Positions 53,316 through 62,387 of a stretch of 64,000 nucleotides of DNA are shown here, in pieces. The first letter of the stretch is position 1; each line of letters opens with the position of its first letter. The notes beneath the pieces were generated by a model. That model did no database searches, was not told the origin of the DNA, and saw only the letters and a list, made by a program, of their open reading frames with translations. The stretch is from Saprospirales bacterium GYS_P2D. GTDB taxonomy: Bacteria > Bacteroidota > Bacteroidia > Chitinophagales > Saprospiraceae. The stretch lies in the NCBI GenBank assembly GCA_009833045.1, contig WUUP01000001.1, positions 303,586 to 367,585 of the forward strand. Direction: 5' to 3'. Both the position numbers and the translations under genes were made by a program.

Positions 53316-55880
53316 ATGAAAATTAATTACTCTTACTTCCTACTGATTCTATTTTCCATTTGTTCTATTTCTTTTGGCTATAGCCAAGATAGATTTGAGA
53401 GAATGTATGCCTCGAGTGGTACTGATGTATTAGCCACGGCGCTGCATGAGGTCGGCTCGGGTTATCTCGTACTCGGTGTCGAGATCAATGAAGATGGCGA
53501 GTCAGAATACATCAACCTCACTCAGCTCAATGCTAAGGGTAATATCGACTGGAGTAAGTCCTATGACTATGACATGGATGATCTATTCATCTCAGAGCTC
53601 GGAGAGGTGGAGCTCATGGCGAATGGTGCAATCGCATTCAGCGCCTATCTGCAGAAGGACTCGCTCAATAAAATGGTCACAATGGTCGATCAACAAGGCA
53701 ATGTGCTCTGGACTCGACTCACAGGAAGAGATACTGACGATCTCATGAGTAATGGGAGTAGGTCCAATCTTATCAGTCTTGAGACTGCCGGTCTCACTCA
53801 CATCACCGCATTAGCTAATGATAATACGACAGATATATTCATGTCAAGCTTTGATCTCGGTGGGGAGTCTATATGGAACTTCTCTCTGCAGGCACAAGAC
53901 ACGCTGGGCAATAGCTACTCATCGGCAGCCAGAGACGTCATATTCACTAATGACAGTAGCCTATTAGTCGTGGGGAATGTCATGAGCGAAGATCACCAGA
54001 TCTTTTTGACTAAGATGGATACACTTGGAGACATACTTTGGTCTCGCAGCTATACTGCTGATCTCGGAACGGGGATCACGCAGACATCTATGAGCGTACA
54101 TGAGCTCGTGGATAGCACTATCGTGGTGCTTGCCGCACAAGCGGGTGCTCTATCGACTACAGCGTTGCTACTCCATGTAGATCGAGATGGTGAGTACATC
54201 GAGTCTACCTCGCTCAATCATGATGGCACGACTCACGATATCGTACCTGTCAGCGTAGTAGGGCTCATAGATACCACAGTAGCCGTAGGACTCAAGCGTA
54301 TCGATCTACTCACATCCGAAGTAGAGCCGATGATCATCAAGATGGGTTTTGACAGTAGTGAGATATACTACCAGACCCTTCTCAAAGGAAGTACCGATCT
54401 CGATCCATCCAGAGGCGGTATGCTATCTCCTGATAGTATGGCTGCAGTATTTTTGACCTCATCTATTAAGATCGACTCAATGACGCTGACTCCATATATC
54501 GTCAAGGTAGATCCAAGTGGCAACACTGACTGTAGTGAAGCACTAAATGTGATGCGTTCGGATTCTATCTTCTTCGCTACTGATACACTGGTGTGGATCA
54601 AGACAGATGAAATGCAAATAGATAGCGTGGAGGTCATGGCTCAAGAGTTCAGTGATTACAATCCTCCGCTATTGACATTGGCAGATACGACCTTCTGTCC
54701 GCAGGATCCTGTACAGTTCGTCGTAGACGCATCTGTACGTGGGGCCACTGCCTATCTCTGGGATGATGGTAATACTGATAGCATTAGACTATTTACAGAG
54801 ACAGGGATGTTTTCTGTGATTGTGACTGTAGGTATCGAGGAGTGCTTCACACTATGTGACACGACTACTATCTCTCAGAAAGAATTCCCTATGGCGGCGA
54901 TCACTGTTGATGACGTGTTATTCTGTACAGACGGGACACTCGGGCTAACCGTCAGTGCTAATAATCCTATAGTAGATCTGACCTGGTCTACAGGTGATAA
55001 AACTCAGCAGATCGTAGTATCTGATCTCATCGAATATACAGTACAGATCACCGACGACTGTGGCAACATGGCAGATGCCAGTATAGATCTAAGGGACTTC
55101 ACCATAAGAAATAATCCGTCGATCGAAATATCAGAGGCTAATCTATGTACCGACAATACGCTCACACTCACAGCTACTGGCCCTGGCATCAATCCTGACG
55201 AACTCCTTTGGTCTACAAATGTCACTGGCCCGAGTATCGTAGTCTCAGAGCCTGGCACCTACTCAGTAGAGAATATGGCAGAATTTTGCCCTGGAGAGGC
55301 ATCTATCCAAATCGTAGAAAATCAGTTCATCACGCCACTGATCGTACAGATCAATAGCGCCTGTGATGATGCGAATAATAATATCCAACTCGTATCAGGT
55401 GGTATGGGTATCGTATCACAGACTTGGTCGACAGGTGCTCAGACACCTGTCATCACTGTCACTACTGCAGGGACCTATACTGTAGAAGCAAGAGATATCT
55501 GTGGCAATACGGAGACAGCTACCATCGAAATCACAGAAGATGATATCAACGACTGTATCGATACTCCAGAGCCACCGATGGGTCCAGACTGCCTATCATG
55601 GCCAAATGCCATATACCCTGCGTCCAATAACGAAGAGAATAGATCATTTGGGCCAGAAGATATGAACTGTGCTGGTATGACTATCGAAAACTATGAGCTC
55701 AACATCTACAATCGATGGGGCAATAAGGTATTCGACTCCAGCAATATCGGTACTCGATGGAATGGCCGTAAGAATAATGATGGTAAAGAACAACCAGCAG
55801 ATACCTACTTCTACTATGCGAGCTATACCATCGACGGTACAGACCATGAGTGGGAAGGTGATGTGACGATCATCAGATAG
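53316..55880 (+). CDS. Large secreted protein with type B (CHU_C) type IX sorting domain
   Basis: An 854-residue exported protein. Signal peptide at about 1-22 (ends FGYSQ). The first half (about 25-410) holds repeated beta-propeller-like blades of the 'GNILWSRSYTADLG' and 'DQQGNVLWTRLTG' kind. The second half has PKD/Ig-like units with paired Cys ('LCTDNTLTLTATGPG', 'TWSTGAQTPVITVTTAGTYTV'). The end ('LNIYNRWGNKVFDSS'... 'GTYFYYASY'-like) is the gliding-motility-associated type B sorting domain. Start at ATG 53316; an earlier TTG is less likely. Adhesin or surface role inferred. Confidence 0.9.
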   Translation: MKINYSYFLLILFSICSISFGYSQDRFERMYASSGTDVLATALHEVGSGYLVLGVEINEDGESEYINLTQLNAKGNIDWSKSYDYDMDDLFISELGEVELMANGAIAFSAYLQKDSLNKMVTMVDQQGNVLWTRLTGRDTDDLMSNGSRSNLISLETAGLTHITALANDNTTDIFMSSFDLGGESIWNFSLQAQDTLGNSYSSAARDVIFTNDSSLLVVGNVMSEDHQIFLTKMDTLGDILWSRSYTADLGTGITQTSMSVHELVDSTIVVLAAQAGALSTTALLLHVDRDGEYIESTSLNHDGTTHDIVPVSVVGLIDTTVAVGLKRIDLLTSEVEPMIIKMGFDSSEIYYQTLLKGSTDLDPSRGGMLSPDSMAAVFLTSSIKIDSMTLTPYIVKVDPSGNTDCSEALNVMRSDSIFFATDTLVWIKTDEMQIDSVEVMAQEFSDYNPPLLTLADTTFCPQDPVQFVVDASVRGATAYLWDDGNTDSIRLFTETGMFSVIVTVGIEECFTLCDTTTISQKEFPMAAITVDDVLFCTDGTLGLTVSANNPIVDLTWSTGDKTQQIVVSDLIEYTVQITDDCGNMADASIDLRDFTIRNNPSIEISEANLCTDNTLTLTATGPGINPDELLWSTNVTGPSIVVSEPGTYSVENMAEFCPGEASIQIVENQFITPLIVQINSACDDANNNIQLVSGGMGIVSQTWSTGAQTPVITVTTAGTYTVEARDICGNTETATIEITEDDINDCIDTPEPPMGPDCLSWPNAIYPASNNEENRSFGPEDMNCAGMTIENYELNIYNRWGNKVFDSSNIGTRWNGRKNNDGKEQPADTYFYYASYTIDGTDHEWEGDVTIIR

Positions 55881-55941
55881 AGACTTTTTTGGGCGCTGAG
55901 CCCAAAACAATATCTGCGATCAGCTGATTAGTATCAGTACT

Positions 55942-56901
55942 ATGGTATATGACGTCATCATCATCGGAGGAGGCCCTACGGGTATCAATGTAGCTGTAGA
56001 GGCTAAGAAAGCTGGACTCAAGTACCTCGTAATAGAGAAAGGTATGTTGGTTAATTCTATATTCAACTTTCCAGCGAATATGACCTTCTTCTCCACCTCT
56101 AAGAATCTGGAGATCGTCGATATCCCATTCATCTCGCACACCGATAAGCCAACTCGCAAAGAAGCGCTCGAATACTATCGCCGTATCGTAGAGAGCTATG
56201 ACCTCAATATCCAGTACTATGAGCCTGCGGAGCGTGTCACCACTGACGACAATACCTATGTAGTCCATACCGCTAAGGACTCTTACTCCACTCGACATAT
56301 CGTAGTGGCTACAGGCTTTTATGATACACCACGGATGCTCGGCGTACCTGGGGAAGACCTACCCAAAGTCAAGCACTACTACGACGAGGCTCATCCCTAT
56401 GTCGGACAGAAAGTACTCGTCATCGGTGCTGCCAATAGTGCCTGTGATGTAGCTCTCGAGACTTGGCAAAAAGGAGCCGACGTCACCATGGCCATACGAG
56501 AAGATAGTATCTATGAAAAAGTAAAGTACTGGATACGACCCAACATCGAGAACCGCATCAAGGAGGGGTCTATCAAGGCCCATTTCAATACCACAGTAAG
56601 TGCCATCTATCCCCAAAACGTAGTCCTCAAAAATACGGAAGGAGAATGGAACATCGATAATGACTATGTCCTCGCTATGACGGGTTATATGCCCGACTAT
56701 GATCTTCTCGCCCGACTGATGGTACCGATATCTGATGATGAGCTCAGACTCCCAGAGTATGACGCCGAGACGCTGGAGACCAGCCAGCCTGGCATCTACG
56801 TAGCTGGCGTCGTCAATGCCGGCATGCAGACCAGTAAGCTATTCATCGAGAATACGAGAGATCATGCGGAGCGGATCGTGAGGGCTATCGCAGGGAAGTG
56901 A
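55942..56901 (+). CDS. ypdA: YpdA-family bacillithiol disulfide reductase
   Basis: A 319-residue FAD/NAD(P)H flavoprotein. The first dinucleotide motif is DVIIIGGGPTG near the start, the second 'VLVIGAANSACDVALE' near 163-178. There is no redox CxxC as in thioredoxin reductase, which is the YpdA pattern. In Firmicutes YpdA reduces bacillithiol disulfide; whether this organism makes bacillithiol is not visible in the window. Confidence 0.87.
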   Translation: MVYDVIIIGGGPTGINVAVEAKKAGLKYLVIEKGMLVNSIFNFPANMTFFSTSKNLEIVDIPFISHTDKPTRKEALEYYRRIVESYDLNIQYYEPAERVTTDDNTYVVHTAKDSYSTRHIVVATGFYDTPRMLGVPGEDLPKVKHYYDEAHPYVGQKVLVIGAANSACDVALETWQKGADVTMAIREDSIYEKVKYWIRPNIENRIKEGSIKAHFNTTVSAIYPQNVVLKNTEGEWNIDNDYVLAMTGYMPDYDLLARLMVPISDDELRLPEYDAETLETSQPGIYVAGVVNAGMQTSKLFIENTRDHAERIVRAIAGK

Positions 56902-57041
56902 GGGTGATCGCAGCTATTTACCATGAAAAGTGGAGGTTTGGTTTGATTTTTTATGGTAGATCGGGGGGATGATTAAGCTTTCATCATATAATCAAAAGCG
57001 AGATGAGTCGATGACACAGTCATTTTAAAATTAATCTTCCT

Positions 57042-57059
57042 TCCCTTTTCAAAAAGGGA
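57042..57059 (+). terminator. Weak hairpin after ypdA
   Basis: TCCCTTTTC AAAAAGGGA is an 8-bp stem of low GC followed by CTTTTACC, 140 bases after ypdA. It could be a terminator or a decayed intergenic repeat. Confidence 0.3.
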
Positions 57060-57173
57060 CTTTTACCCCATCTCCTCCCTTTTTCGAGCCAAAACGGCCA
57101 TATACACCTATGAATATCAATGAGTTAAATCAAACATTCTCCCGATATTTAGCCATAGTAACGGGCGATCAAA

Positions 57174-58550
57174 ATGCAACATCAAAATCACAAGATCCTG
57201 CGATATCTCAGCAGGTACTCTATTGCCGAGTGGAAATCATGTCGACTATTCGTACAGATGGAAACCAAGGGTAAATACCCACTCGCCATATATGATGCGC
57301 TATATATCAGTCGCTCTAAATCGTCTCAGTGGAACTTAGAAAAGATACACGCTCAGCAGCTATCTGGTATCAGTAAAAAATCATTTCTCAATGAGCTCTC
57401 AAAACTAACACTGAGCGTAGAGGCCTATCTGAGCTACCAAGAGTCTAAGTCAGCCCCACTGCATCAGAGGTACTTCCTATACCAATACTTACTCAAACAA
57501 AAGGAGGACGATCTTTTCGAGAAGTCATTCTTCAAAACTATTCGTGAGCTCCAAAAAGATGAGTCCATCTCGATCAACAAAAACATGGCCATTCTGAAGT
57601 TGCTTCATCAAGCATTCTTTAGCAATCATCCTATAAAAGTTAAATATGGTAGCGATCTATTAGCTCAGATCAAATCAATCTGCACTAACACTTTTGAGGC
57701 GTATACGGAATCTATTGATTTGACTACAGATCATTTTAATAGTATCACCAAAGACTATCAAAAACCACTTGGACAAGGTTCTATTGCAAGCGAGATACCT
57801 TTAGACCTATTCGATTTGACTGAGTCGTTACTCACATCGTATGATCCAGGTCAATCTGCTCAAATAATAAGTCTCTTCCTGAGTATAGAAAACCAACTCG
57901 ACGCAATGACGATGGCCACACTGACAGGCTTACTCAAGAAGGTATACTATCACGAAATCTACTACAGCGATGATCCTCACCTCAAGTCAGCCCTCAGCTC
58001 GATACTTGACATCGAGTACAGATCCATCACTGAGCGATTAGGATATCCTATGAATCCGGTCGCTATATCTAAGTATATCAACGCATATATCAGTCAAGGA
58101 AAAATAGTAGAAGCGAAAGAAATATTCGATCAATACCTGGCAATCTATCCTGATCACCAAATGGACAATCATATATTAATCAGCACCGCTCAGATAGCCA
58201 TATACGAGAAGGAATATGATAAAGCCATCCAACTACTCAGCTCAATAAATGCAGAATCAATCGGGCTAAACATAAGAGTAAAAGCATACACTTTGATTTG
58301 CCAAATGATCAAAGAACAGGACAATTATGATTTTCTTCATGCTCAAATAACTAACTTTCAAGCCTACATCAGATACAACAAAGAAAAAATAAGCCAGCTC
58401 AACATTGATGGCCACTTAGGGTTTGGCAAAGTATTGCAGGCGATCATCGATCATAAACCTGCTGATGAGATTTATAGCCACCTTTCAGAGCGTATAGCTA
58501 TATCCTCTCGTAGTCAGCTCCATCATGTGATGATGGAGAGGGGGCTTTAG
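57174..58550 (+). CDS. Hypothetical helical-repeat protein, paralogue 1
   Basis: A 458-residue cytosolic protein, probably all helical, with TPR-like stretches in its last third ('YISQGKIVEAKEIFDQYLAIYPD', 'AQIAIYEKEYDKAIQLLSSI'). The N-terminal 'LRYLSRYSIAEWKSCRLFVQMETKGK' and middle 'LFEKSFFKTIRELQKDESISINKN' are shared with the gene at 59071. I know no named family. It is more GC-rich than its paralogue and matches its neighbours in codon use. Confidence 0.78.
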   Translation: MQHQNHKILRYLSRYSIAEWKSCRLFVQMETKGKYPLAIYDALYISRSKSSQWNLEKIHAQQLSGISKKSFLNELSKLTLSVEAYLSYQESKSAPLHQRYFLYQYLLKQKEDDLFEKSFFKTIRELQKDESISINKNMAILKLLHQAFFSNHPIKVKYGSDLLAQIKSICTNTFEAYTESIDLTTDHFNSITKDYQKPLGQGSIASEIPLDLFDLTESLLTSYDPGQSAQIISLFLSIENQLDAMTMATLTGLLKKVYYHEIYYSDDPHLKSALSSILDIEYRSITERLGYPMNPVAISKYINAYISQGKIVEAKEIFDQYLAIYPDHQMDNHILISTAQIAIYEKEYDKAIQLLSSINAESIGLNIRVKAYTLICQMIKEQDNYDFLHAQITNFQAYIRYNKEKISQLNIDGHLGFGKVLQAIIDHKPADEIYSHLSERIAISSRSQLHHVMMERGL

Positions 58551-58556
58551 ATAGGA

Positions 58557-58781
58557 TCACACCCTCATGATCCCCATCTGATAGCTACGATGTACCAGCG
58601 ATGCCATGTTAGTGACATGGAGCTTAGCGAATAGCGTCTTTCTGTGACTCTCGACCGTACCTACTGATATTCCGAGCTCAGCAGATATCTCCCGTGAGGT
58701 AAGCCCTTCTGCTATGTATTCTAATACTTGTCGCTCTCTTTTCGAAATGTGGATCTGGGTGGTATTGATTTTATTTTCCAT
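58557..58781 (-). CDS. GerE-only LuxR-type DNA-binding protein
   Basis: A 74-residue protein that is nothing but a LuxR/GerE helix-turn-helix: 'ISKRERQVLEYIAEGLTSREISAELGISVGTVESHRKTLFAKL'. There is no receiver or sensory domain. It is convergent with the paralogue upstream, 6 bases between stops, and divergent from the second one, so it could regulate that one (inference). Confidence 0.87.
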   Translation of the reverse strand: MENKINTTQIHISKRERQVLEYIAEGLTSREISAELGISVGTVESHRKTLFAKLHVTNMASLVHRSYQMGIMRV

Positions 58782-59070
58782 TGATTCAGATTTATACTTG
58801 CCCCTTGCTCCCCCTTTATCTGTGTGTTTTCACGTTTGGCCGCATCCCATATTTAGGATAACACAAAATAGATAGTCATAATCGTTAGATTCAAATCGAA
58901 TTTTGGTTAATCTCCTTCAGAATTTATATCAACATCATTAGCAATCGAATATATATACCATTGATTATCTGACACTTATGGGAATATACTGAATAATTTT
59001 TTCCTTAAATTATACTCACTAAATTGTGCGAAGGCTCCAATTGATCAGATAAAAAGCTATAAAGACAGTT

Positions 59071-60444
59071 ATGCAACATAGACTCTTCAGATATCTCAAG
59101 AGATTCAGCATCAGAGAATGGAAAAAATGTCTTCATTTCATACAAATGGAGACATCAGGTAAAAATCCTACTTTAATCTACTCTTGGCTCTTGGATCACA
59201 AATCCAAACCAGATTCTTGGTCTATTAATTTAATTCATCACTCAACGATTCCACATTTATCTCGCACAGCCTTCTTAAATGAACTGTCTAAACTTAGCAG
59301 AGGAGTAGAGTCATTTCATGCATATCAAGAGCATCGACACAATTCACTTCAAAAAAGAATACATCTCCAGCGCTACTTTCTTAAGAATGACGATCAAGAT
59401 TTATTTGAAAAGTCGTTTCATCATACATGGAAAGAACTAACCAAGGATGAAACTATATCAATAAATAAAAACCTTGATAAGCTGAAATTTCTACATCAAT
59501 CCTTTTATAGTAACCAATCAATAAGTCTTCGCTATCAAAACAACCTATTAAAAGAATTAAAAAATCATTTAGATCTATCATTTAATAGCTACCAAGCATT
59601 TTTCAATTGCACTTCCACCTATTTGAATATAATCTCAAAAACCAATCAAATAAAATTCAAAGAGACTTTACCCTTATCTGACCCTACCAATATTCTAAAT
59701 GAACTAAACGCACTTATAGCTCAGAGCTCATTGGAAGAGATTCAAAACTTTCTTCTAAAGTATAAGAAAATAGAAAATTTTGATTCAGAATTAAAATCCT
59801 TGATTTACACTATTATGGTCACCCTTCTAAGAAAAAGAATAATTCAATTTAATGAAAGAACACTGCTTTCTGATCACAATCGACTTCTCTTTAAGTATAT
59901 TAAGACAACTATTTTTGAGCTAAATCTTCCAATACAGTCAACTACTATTAACAACTACGTAAATGGCCTCATTGCAGCTAACCAAATGAATGACTTAAAA
60001 GTTTTTATCAAAATACTTGAATCCAGAAATACAAACAAAAATTACAACTTCATTCTGAAATTAAGTCAAGCCCAATACTTATTGTCTAAATCACAGTATG
60101 GAGAGTCCATTGAATTACTTAGGAACCTTTCCCCATCAAGTTTTCAAGAAAACTACCTTATAAGGCTCAATTTAACAGTAGCGTATTCATTATTCTACAT
60201 AAAGTCTGATCAGTTTCCTTTGGTTGAAATTGAAAATTTCAAGAAATACATCAAATACAATAAAGACAAACTGAGTGTATCAAGCTACTTAGGCAGTATT
60301 CGGTTTTGCGAGATACTCACTATGATAGTTCGTGGTGAGCCCACAGCCAAAATAGAAAAGCTATTAAATGTTCCTGATAATATCAACTCAAGAAGCTCGC
60401 TATGGTTAACGCTTCGAAACAGGGATTCTGATGATAATCCATAA
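59071..60444 (+). CDS. Hypothetical helical-repeat protein, paralogue 2
   Basis: A 457-residue relative of the gene at 57174, alike over its whole length: 'LFRYLKRFSIREWKKCLHFIQMETSGK', 'HLSRTAFLNELSKLSRGVESF', 'LFEKSFHHTWKELTKDETISINKN'. The C-terminal third is again helical-repeat-like. It is markedly AT-rich, with many AAA, AAT and TTA codons unlike its paralogue, which points to different history or relaxed selection. Function unknown. Confidence 0.78.
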   Translation: MQHRLFRYLKRFSIREWKKCLHFIQMETSGKNPTLIYSWLLDHKSKPDSWSINLIHHSTIPHLSRTAFLNELSKLSRGVESFHAYQEHRHNSLQKRIHLQRYFLKNDDQDLFEKSFHHTWKELTKDETISINKNLDKLKFLHQSFYSNQSISLRYQNNLLKELKNHLDLSFNSYQAFFNCTSTYLNIISKTNQIKFKETLPLSDPTNILNELNALIAQSSLEEIQNFLLKYKKIENFDSELKSLIYTIMVTLLRKRIIQFNERTLLSDHNRLLFKYIKTTIFELNLPIQSTTINNYVNGLIAANQMNDLKVFIKILESRNTNKNYNFILKLSQAQYLLSKSQYGESIELLRNLSPSSFQENYLIRLNLTVAYSLFYIKSDQFPLVEIENFKKYIKYNKDKLSVSSYLGSIRFCEILTMIVRGEPTAKIEKLLNVPDNINSRSSLWLTLRNRDSDDNP

Positions 60445-60735
60445 TTTTTGTAAAAACATATAAAGTAACGTTTGGCCACACAACCTTGAGGTACAAAATT
60501 ACACTATGCAGGTTTTTAAGCCAAAAAGAAAAAACGAATAACCCTTCAAATAAATAACATCAAAATCAAATCCCTATCTTAATTAACTATCTGATATACA
60601 ATTATTTAAAAAATTAACAACCAAAATCCCCCTTCATATTTCTCCTTCGTTCCTCATAATTTTCATACCGAACTATACCTAAGAAATTAACTATTTAGAA
60701 TAAATCTATCTGATCATTATTCCCTCACTTTTACT
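60445..60735. other. AT-rich intergenic stretch
   Basis: About 290 bases with no plausible reading frame or strong hairpin. ACGTTTGGCCACA at 60468-60480 resembles ACGTTTGGCCGCA at 58832-58844 upstream of the LuxR-type gene (one mismatch in 13). Nothing else is seen. Confidence 0.5.
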
Positions 60736-60765
60736 TTGTGATAAACACAAAGACCTTATTTTTGC
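60736..60765 (+). promoter_or_regulatory. Near-consensus Bacteroidota promoter
   Basis: TTTG (60736-60739), an 18-base spacer and TATTTTTG (60758-60765) match the primary sigma consensus TTTG-N19-TAnnTTTG within one base of spacing. Transcription would start near 60771, about 13 bases before the small membrane protein gene. Confidence 0.8.
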
Positions 60766-60783
60766 ACAAACTTCATACACGAC

Positions 60784-60939
60784 ATGGCTCAAACAGCAAA
60801 CTCTACAGGAAAATATTGGATCTACTTTGCGGTTTCATTAGTCATTATGATCGCTATGCTCTTCGTTGCCAATTCTTGGTTTTGGGCAGTACTCCCTTTC
60901 GTATTGACATACTTAGTACAGGCCTTAGACGTCATCTAA
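60784..60939 (+). CDS. 51-residue membrane protein
   Basis: A short protein with one long or two close hydrophobic stretches (WIYFAVSLVIMIAMLFVA, then FWAVLPFVLTYLVQAL) after a polar 10-residue start. The intact frame, its membrane-protein character and the near-consensus promoter just upstream support a real gene. No family recognised. Monocistronic by spacing to the next gene. Confidence 0.72.
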   Translation: MAQTANSTGKYWIYFAVSLVIMIAMLFVANSWFWAVLPFVLTYLVQALDVI

Positions 60940-61077
60940 TTATTTTCTCCACTGTTCATATTTGTTAAGACCTACTTAATGTCACTCTCTCCTTCGTTAA
61001 TTCCTTCCTAAAGGAGCACTTAAACGTTTACATTTCTCATGCGTTCGCAGTCTTTATGATAAATAAAACTGCTGCCT

Positions 61078-62238
61078 ATGAAAACATTATTCTACACCAC
61101 GATTTTATCATTCGCCATGATGATGAGCTGCAGATCTGTCGAAAAGCTCGTCGAACAAGGCCAATATGATGATGCCATCTATGTAGCTACTCAAAAGCTC
61201 GCTGGCAAGAAGAACAAAAAGACAAAGCATATCCAAGCGCTCGAAGAAGCCTTTGATAAGATAAACATCAAAGACCTCAGTCGTATAGAATACCTCAAAG
61301 GCAAAAATGATCCCGCCCTATGGGCAGAGATCTATGATATAGCTCTACAGATAGAGTCTCGTCAGAGTCGCATAGAGCCATTTTTACCCTTGGTCAGCAA
61401 GGATGGCTACCCTGCACATTTTAAACTCGTAGATACGGACAGAATCAAGCTGGACGCAGGATCGCAGGCCGCAGCATATCACTATGATCGAGCCACTCAA
61501 CTCATAGAGCAGGCTCAGACAGAGAATAATAAGCTCGCAGCTCGAGAAGCTTACAATGAGCTCCGTCGTATATCCAGATACCGCCGTACTTATCGTGATG
61601 TCGAGCCTCTGATGGCGACCGCACACGAGCTCGGTATCACCCATGTCTTAGTCAAAGTGGAGAATGAATTATTTGATCCATTTTTAGATGAGGGGACCTA
61701 TGGGATCAGTATGCCAGATAACATGTGGTACGCCTATCACGATCAGCATCCGGAGGGTATCACGCTCGACCTCGTCAGTACGCTCACCATCGAGACGATG
61801 GATATCGGACCTGAGCGAGAAGCTGTAGATCGATTCGTCGAGAGACAGACTATCGAGCGCTGGGTGGATCAGATAGATCGTCGTGGCAATGTCGTGACTG
61901 ACTCTCTGGGCAACGCCATCCAGGTGAAAGAGGTCGAGACGATACAGGCTCGTATCAAAGAGATCAAGCGCACTAAAGAAGCGATAGTCACAGGCTTCGC
62001 CGAACTCCGAAACTACCATACAGGAGAAGTGATCGATAAAGAACCTATAAATGTCAATATCGAATTTTACAGCGATGCATATACTTGGAATGGTGACCGT
62101 AGAGCACTACCCGACAGAGTACGTCGATACATAGATCGAAATCTGGAGCCATTTCCGAGTGATCTCGATATGGTCATCGATGCCAATCAGAAAATACTCT
62201 ATGTCTATGAAGATTTTGTAAAATCCATAAGTCATTAG
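61078..62238 (+). CDS. Lipoprotein of unknown function with helical N-terminal domain
   Basis: A 386-residue lipoprotein; the lipobox Cys is residue 18 (MMMSC). About 20-185 is helical and TPR-like ('VEKLVEQGQYDDAIYVATQKL', 'AAAYHYDRATQLIEQAQTE'), 190-386 a beta-rich domain. No family recognised. The next gene is also a lipoprotein, about 150 bases on; a hairpin separates them. Confidence 0.75.
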   Translation: MKTLFYTTILSFAMMMSCRSVEKLVEQGQYDDAIYVATQKLAGKKNKKTKHIQALEEAFDKINIKDLSRIEYLKGKNDPALWAEIYDIALQIESRQSRIEPFLPLVSKDGYPAHFKLVDTDRIKLDAGSQAAAYHYDRATQLIEQAQTENNKLAAREAYNELRRISRYRRTYRDVEPLMATAHELGITHVLVKVENELFDPFLDEGTYGISMPDNMWYAYHDQHPEGITLDLVSTLTIETMDIGPEREAVDRFVERQTIERWVDQIDRRGNVVTDSLGNAIQVKEVETIQARIKEIKRTKEAIVTGFAELRNYHTGEVIDKEPINVNIEFYSDAYTWNGDRRALPDRVRRYIDRNLEPFPSDLDMVIDANQKILYVYEDFVKSISH

Positions 62239-62270
62239 ATGACTTAGGTCAAAAATACCCGTCTATTAGT

Positions 62271-62302
62271 ATAGGAGTCCGTCATTGACGATGGGCTCCT
62301 AT
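62271..62302 (+). terminator. Probable terminator hairpin between the two lipoprotein genes
   Basis: ATAGGAGTCCGTC and its near complement GACGATGGGCTCCTAT form a stem with one wobble and a small bulge, followed by TTTAGGTTT. The T-run is weak. Confidence 0.45.
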
Positions 62303-62387
62303 TTAGGTTTATAGTACATATAAAAACAAAATGACGGATAAATCCACAGCGAGCTTGCCATATTCTATAGACTCCCTATTTAAAAAA

